NCBI RefSeq assembly: GCF_963678635.1
Contig: NC_087071.1
Location: 38,648,438-38,712,437 of the forward strand
Length of the DNA: 64,000 bases
Origin: Symsagittifera roscoffensis
Lineage: Eukaryota; Xenacoelomorpha; Acoela; Convolutidae
Reading direction: 5' to 3'
The notes beneath the pieces were generated by a model, which saw only the letters and a program-made list of their open reading frames with translations, had not been told where the DNA came from and made no database searches. The translations under genes were made by a program, and so were the position numbers. How positions within the stretch are numbered: the first letter of the stretch is position 1; each line of letters opens with the position of its first letter. Of this stretch, positions 58,736 through 64,000 are shown piece after piece.

Positions 58736-59495
58736 TAACGAAATCTTTTTGCAATTTGAGTTTAGGTTTAGAAATGGGTTAGGCCGTACACTCGCTCTGC
58801 AAAATTTCCGCATAACTCACTTGATAAATGCAGAAATTCTTGCTAAACTTTGCACGACGCGCGAAACAAAAAAAAAGTTGAAAAAAAATCCATTTTAAGG
58901 TGATTTCCCATAAATTATAAAATCCATTATAACCCTATATTGGATTCCAAATGAACTATAATGCGTTTTGTTTTGGCGAGAAAAATGGATTTAAATCCAT
59001 TTTTAGTCCAATTTTGTTGTCTGAAAATAAGATGGGAATCGATTATATTTACAACTTTTTAGACCATGAAAATCCATTATAATCGATTTGTTTTCACTTT
59101 TCTTAAATGCAGGAACGCTTGTCTAAAAATTGTGCAGGTGGCCATAATCATGTAAGAACTCAGAATTCAAAAACGTTCCTTTGATCAAACTGTAACATCG
59201 TTTTTTTGCAGTTTAGAACACCAATAGTCTTTCGAAAATATATTATTAGCAAAAAAATCAAGAAGGTTTTGAACAAAAGCCAATTATTTGCTTGAAATTT
59301 AGCCTGAGAAGTTTTTTGAGGCTTTCACTTTTAATTTATTTTTCAAACCTTTTAAACACTTACCTTATCCTTTTGCTCTAAATGGATAAAAAAAAACATT
59401 TTAGAAAAAAAAGCAAAAGGAAATTTTCTCTGCATACGGTCGAACCCTCTGTAAGATTTTCTTTTAGTGAATCGTCTTACTCTTCTTACTTCCAG
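58736..59495. other. Probable intron upstream of the receptor exon
   Basis: AT-rich, non-coding. From 58,900 to 59,100 it is rich in AATCCATTATAA and AATCGATT words like those of the element at 41,546-42,998, so a related element may be present. The last 50 bp are a pyrimidine-rich tract ending CTTACTTCCAG at 59,495, a good splice acceptor. Confidence 0.55.
58981..59004. repeat. 24-bp perfect palindrome
   Basis: Half-site AAAAATGGATTT followed directly by its reverse complement, inside the ATCCATT-rich stretch. Confidence 0.85.
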
Positions 59496-59700
59496 GTGGC
59501 TTTTTGGATCAACAGGGAAGGAATTCCCGGCCGAGCATGTCTGTCAATCACAACTGTCCTGTCTCTCATCACTCTGATTGGATCCACCAACTCAAAACTA
59601 CCCAATGTGTCTGCAGTGAAAGCACTCGATGTTTATTTCTTCATCTGTTTCGGATATGTGTTCGGAGGGCTGTTAGAGTTTGCGACAGTTATTTATTTAG
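59496..59700 (+). CDS. Cys-loop ligand-gated (anion-type) channel, TM2-TM3 exon
   Basis: A 205-bp exon between acceptor TTCCAG (ends 59,495) and donor TTAG|GTAGGT (59,701), coding 68 residues in phase 0 at the start and phase 1 at the end. It begins VAFWINREGIPGRACLSITT: end of TM1/loop, then TM2. TM3 follows (KALDVYFFICFGYVFGGLLEF). The P-G-R at the start of TM2 and the ITTVL core match the PAR/ITTVL signature of GABA/glycine/glutamate-gated chloride channels, with the 9' Leu gate kept. Oddities: Gly at -1' instead of Ala, and Cys at 2' where small residues usually line the filter. The channel would sit in the plasma membrane as a pentamer subunit. Ligand and orthology group cannot be told from this exon. 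Other exons lie outside the window or beyond the satellite. Confidence 0.88.
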
Positions 59701-59721
59701 GTAGGTACGGTTTTAAAACCA

Positions 59722-62700
59722 TATATCCACGAGAGAAAGGAGCAACATAACAGCTTTACAGCTCGTTACGGCTAGCCGCTGTTGTGCCCCTGCTTAAAAA
59801 TTAAATGCAATTTTTTTGCTATTTTCCTGGGCTGTGTAATGTTGCCTCAACCTCAAGCAACAAGCGCTTGGTGAGAATAACTTTGTGAATAATGTGGGGC
59901 AAGATGGTTGTTTTGTCGAAAGAACAATACTATTAAGACTATTTATCCACGAGAGGACGGACCAACATGCAAACTATAAAGCTCATCACTGCGAACCGCT
60001 GTTGTGCCCCTCTGCTTAAAACTAAATGCAATTTTTTTGCTAATTTCCTGGGCTGTGTAATGTTGCCTCAACCACAAGCAACAAGCGCTTGGTGAGAAAA
60101 ACTTTGTGAATAATGTGGGGCAAGATGGTTGTTTTGTCGAAAGAACAATACTATTAAGACTATTTATCCACGAGAGGACGGACCAACATGCAAACTATAA
60201 AGCTCATCACTGCGAACCGCTGTTGTGCCCCTCTGCTTAAAACTAAATGCAATTTTTTTGCTAATTTCCTGGGCTGTGTAATGTTGCCTCAACCACAAGC
60301 AACAAGCGCTTGGTGAGAAAAACTTTGTGAATAATGTGGGGCAAGATGTTTGTTTTGTCGAAAGAACAATACTATTAAGACTATTTATCCACGAGAGGAC
60401 GGACCAACATGCAAACTATAAAGCTCATCACTGCGAACCGCTGTTGTGCCCCTCTGCTTAAAACTGAATGCAATTTTTTTGCTATTTTCCTGGGCTGTGT
60501 AATGTTGCCTCAACCTCAAGCAACAAGCGCTTGGTGAGAATAACTTTGTGAATAATGTGGGGCAAGATGGTTGTTTTGTCGAAAGAACAATAATATTAAG
60601 ACTATTTATCCACGAGAGGACGGACCAACATGCAAACTATAAAGCTCATCACTGCGAACCGCTGTTGTGCCCCTCTGCTTAAAACTAAATGCAATTTTTT
60701 TGCTATTTTCCTGGGCTGCGTAATGTTGCCTCAACCTCAAGCAACAAGCCCTTGGTGAGAATAACTTTGTGAATAATGTGGGGCAAGATGGTTGTTTTGT
60801 CGAAAGAACAATACTATTAAGAATATTTATCCACGAGAGGACGGACCAACAAGCAAACTATAAAGCTCATCACTGCGAACCGCTGTTGTGTACCTCTACT
60901 TAAAACTAAATGCAATTTTTTTGCTATTTTCCTGGGCTGTGTAATGTTGCCTCAACCTCAAGCAACAAGCGCTTGGTGAGAATAACTTTGTGAATAATGT
61001 GGGGCAAGATGGTTGTTTTGTCGAAAGAACAATACTATTAAGACTATTTATCCACGAGAGGACGGACCAACATGCAAACTATAAAGCTCATCACTGCGAA
61101 CCGCTGTTGTGCCCCTCTGCTTAAAACTAAATGCAATTTTTTTGCTATTTTCCTGGGCTGCGTAATGTTGCCTCAACCTCAAGCAACAAGCCCCTGGTGA
61201 GAAAAACTTTGTGAATAACGTGGGGCATGATGGTTGTTTTGTCGAAAGAACAATACTATTAAGAATATTTATCCACGAGAGGACGGACCAACATGCAAAC
61301 TATAAAGCTCATCACTGCGAACCGCTGTTGTGCCCCTCTGCTTAAAACTGAATGCAATTTTTTTGCTATTTTCCTGGGCTGTGTAATGTTGCCTCAACCT
61401 CAAGCAACAAGCGCTTGGTGAGAATAACTTTGTGAATAATGTGGGGCAAGATGGTTGTTTTGTCGAAAGAACAATACTATTAAGACTATTTATCCACGAG
61501 AGGACGGACCAACATGCAAACTATAAAGCTCATCACTGCGAACCGCTGTTGTGCCCCTCTGCTTATAACTAAATGCAATTTTTTTGCTTTTTTCCTGGGC
61601 TGCGTAATGTTGCCTCAACCTCAAGCAACAAGCCCTTGGTGAGAATAACTTTGTGAATAATGTGGGGCAAGATGGTTGTTTTGTCGAAAGAACAATACTA
61701 TTAAGAATATTTATCCACGAGAGGACGGACCAACATGCAAACTATAAAGCTCATCACTGCGAACCGCTGTTGTGCCCCTCTGCTTAAAACTGAATGCAAT
61801 TTTTTTGCTATTTTCCTGGGCTGTGTAATGTTGCCTCAACCTCAAGCAACAAGCGCTTGGTGAGAATAACTTTGTGAATAATGTGGGGCAAGATGGTTGT
61901 TTTGTCGAAAGAACAATACTATTAAGACTATTTATCCACGAGAGGACGGACAAACATGCAAACTATAAAGCTCATCGCTGCGAACCGCTGTTGTGCCCCT
62001 CTGCTTAAAACTGAATGCAATTTTTTTGCTATTTTCCTGGGCTGTGTAATGTTGCCTCAACCTCAAGCAACAAGCGCTTGGTGAGAATAACTTTGTGAAT
62101 AATGTGGGGCAAGATGGTTGTTTTGTCGAAAGAACAATACTATTAAGACTATTTATCCACGAGAGGACGGACCAACATGCAAACTATAAAGCTCATCACT
62201 GCGAACCGCTGTTGTGCCCCTCTGCTTGAAACTAAATGCAATTTTTTTGCTATTTTCCTGGGCTGCGTAATGTTGCCTCAACCTCAAGCAACAAGCCCTT
62301 GGTGAGAATAACTTTGTGAATAATGTGGGGCAAGATGGTTGTTTTGTCGAAAGAACAATACTATTAAGAATATTTATCCACGAGAGGACGGACCAACATG
62401 CAAACTATAAAGCTCATCACTGCGAACCGCTGTTGTGCCCCTCTGCTTAAAACTGAATGCAATTTTTTTGCTATTTTCCTGGGCTGTGTAATGTTGCCTC
62501 AACCTCAAGCAACAAGCGCTTGGTGAGAATCACTTTGTGAATAATGTGGGGCAAGATGGTTGTTTTGTCGAAAGAACAATACTATTAAGACTATTTATCC
62601 ACGAGAGGACGGACCAACATGGAAACTATAAAGCTCATCACTGCGAACCGCTGTTGTGCCCCTCTGCTTAAAACTAAATGCAATTTTTTTGCTATTTTCC

Positions 62701-64000
62701 TGGGCTGTGTAATGTTGCCTCAACCTCAAGCAACAAGCGCTTGGTGAGAATAACTTTGTGGATAATGTGGGGCAAGATGGTTGTTTTGTCGAAAGAACAA
62801 TACTATTAAGACTATTTATCCACGAGAGGACGGACCAACATGCAAACTATAAAGCTCATCACTGCGAACCGCTGTTGTGCCCCTCTGCTTAAAACTGAAT
62901 GCAATTTTTTTGCTATTTTCCTGGGCTGTGTAATGTTGTCTCAACCTCAAGCAACAAGCGCTTGGTGAGAATCACTTTGTGAATAATGTGGGGCAAGATG
63001 GTTGTTTTGTCGAAAGAACAATACTATTAAGAATATTTATCCACGAGAGGACGGAACAACATGCAAACTATAAAGCTCATCACTGCGAACCGCTGTTGTG
63101 CCCCTCTGCTTAAAACTGAATGCAATTTTTTTGCTATTTTCCTGGGCTGTGTAATGTTGCCTCAACCTCAAGCAACAAGCGCTTGGTGAGAATCACTTTG
63201 TGAATAATGTGGGGCAAGATGGTTGTTTTGTCGAAAGAACAATACTATTAAGACTATTTATCCACGAGAGGACGGACCAACATGGAAACTATAAAGCTCA
63301 TCACTGCGAACCGCTGTTGTGCCCCTCTGCTTAAAACTAAATGCAATTTTTTTGCTATTTTCCTGGGCTGTGTAATGTTGCCTCAACCTCAAGCAACAAG
63401 CGCTTGGTGAGAATAACTTTGTGGATAATGTGGGGCAAGATGGTTGTTTTGTCGAAAGAACAATACTATTAAGACTATTTATCCACGAGAGGACGGACCA
63501 ACATGCAAACTATAAAGCTCATCACTGCGAACCGCTGTTGTGCCCCTCTGCTTAAAACTAAATGCAAATTTTTTGCTATTTTCCTGGGCTGTGTAATGTT
63601 GCCTCAACCTCAAGCAACAAGCGCTTGGTGAGAATAACTTTGTGGATAATGTGGGGCAAGATGGTTGTTTTGTCGAAAGAACAATAGTATTCAGAATATT
63701 TATCCACGAGAGGACGGACCAACATGCAAACTATAAAGCTCATCACTGCGAACCGCTGTTGTGCCCCTCTACTTAAAACTAAATGCAATTTTTTTGCTAT
63801 TTTCCTGGGCTGTGTAATGTTGCCTCAACCTCAAGCAACAAGCGCTTGGTGAGAATAACTTTGTGAATAATGTGGGGCAAGATGGTTGTTTTGTCGAAAG
63901 AACAATACTATTAAGACTATTAATCCACGAGAGGACGGACCAACATGCAAACTATAAAGCTCATCACTGCGAACCGCTGTTGTGCCCCTCTGCTTAAAAC
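59722..64000 (+). repeat. 221-bp satellite array, about 19.4 copies, continues past the window
   Basis: TATCCACGAGAGGACGGACC recurs every 221 bp (59,944, 60,165, 60,386, 60,607 and on to 63,922). The first unit at 59,724 is diverged and 220 bp long, as expected of an array edge. Units fall into variants marked by AAACTA/GAATGC, GTGTAATG or GCGTAATG, AGCGCTTGG or AGCCCTTGG, and AAGACTA or AAGAATA. Most units contain the palindrome CAAGCGCTTG. 221 is not a multiple of three and no frame continues through units. The array begins 22 bp after the receptor exon's splice donor, so it lies in an intron or marks an assembly junction. Confidence 0.95.

Noticed and set aside
59382-59495. Plus frame from ATG 59,382 leading into the receptor exon
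   Set aside because: The stretch is Lys/Ser-rich with no TM1 similarity, and a strong acceptor at 59,495 marks it as intron.
61711-61953. Minus-strand open frame in the satellite, with another at 63,576-63,788
   Set aside because: Arises from the repeat sequence itself; 221 bp is not a multiple of three and the frame does not persist from unit to unit.
59722-64000. CRISPR-like regular repeats
   Set aside because: Units are 221 bp and tandem, with no unique spacers, in a eukaryotic intron-containing region.

Overview
This is AT-rich nuclear DNA from an invertebrate animal, most plausibly an arthropod (inference). Three things point that way: a spliced Cys-loop receptor exon, Ty3/gypsy-type LTR elements with an env gene related to invertebrate negative-strand RNA virus glycoproteins, and arthropod-like core promoters. 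There are two 200-N assembly gaps. No rRNA, tRNA or CRISPR array was recognised. Host coding content is low: a broken multi-frame gene at the left edge, two weak exon candidates near 16.8 and 20.3 kb, and one convincing exon at 59.5 kb encoding TM2-TM3 of an anion-type ligand-gated channel.

Layout. 0.1-1.3 kb: broken unrecognised gene. 1.3-20 kb: non-coding sequence built from old duplications, a small inverted-repeat element and a field of degenerate kilobase-scale repeats. 20,424-37,643: a complete but decayed 17.2 kb LTR element (element 1) with 4-bp target duplications, gag, protease, RT/RNase H, integrase, an env-like gene and a further gene after env. 37.6-47.5 kb: non-coding DNA with DNA-transposon pieces. 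47,650-54,304: a young 6.7 kb LTR element (element 2). 55,474-58,287: the 3' half of a third, minus-strand gypsy-like element running into a gap. 59,496-59,700: the channel exon. From 59,722 to the window end: about 19 copies of a 221-bp satellite.

The most interesting object is element 2. Its LTRs differ at about 8 of 632 positions (counted by eye), yet it has no gag-pol. It carries a 55-codon remnant ORF, a spliced gene on the antisense strand with its own polyA signal, a possible internal promoter, an env-like gene broken by two frameshifts and one stop, and a two-part gene after env (acidic/proline-rich, then coiled coil). U3 contains two 15-bp dyads spaced 31 bp apart. The element sits between 145-bp direct repeats of host DNA, far longer than a normal target duplication. 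Together these suggest a complex, env-bearing, non-autonomous retroelement with accessory and regulatory genes that I cannot match to a described system.
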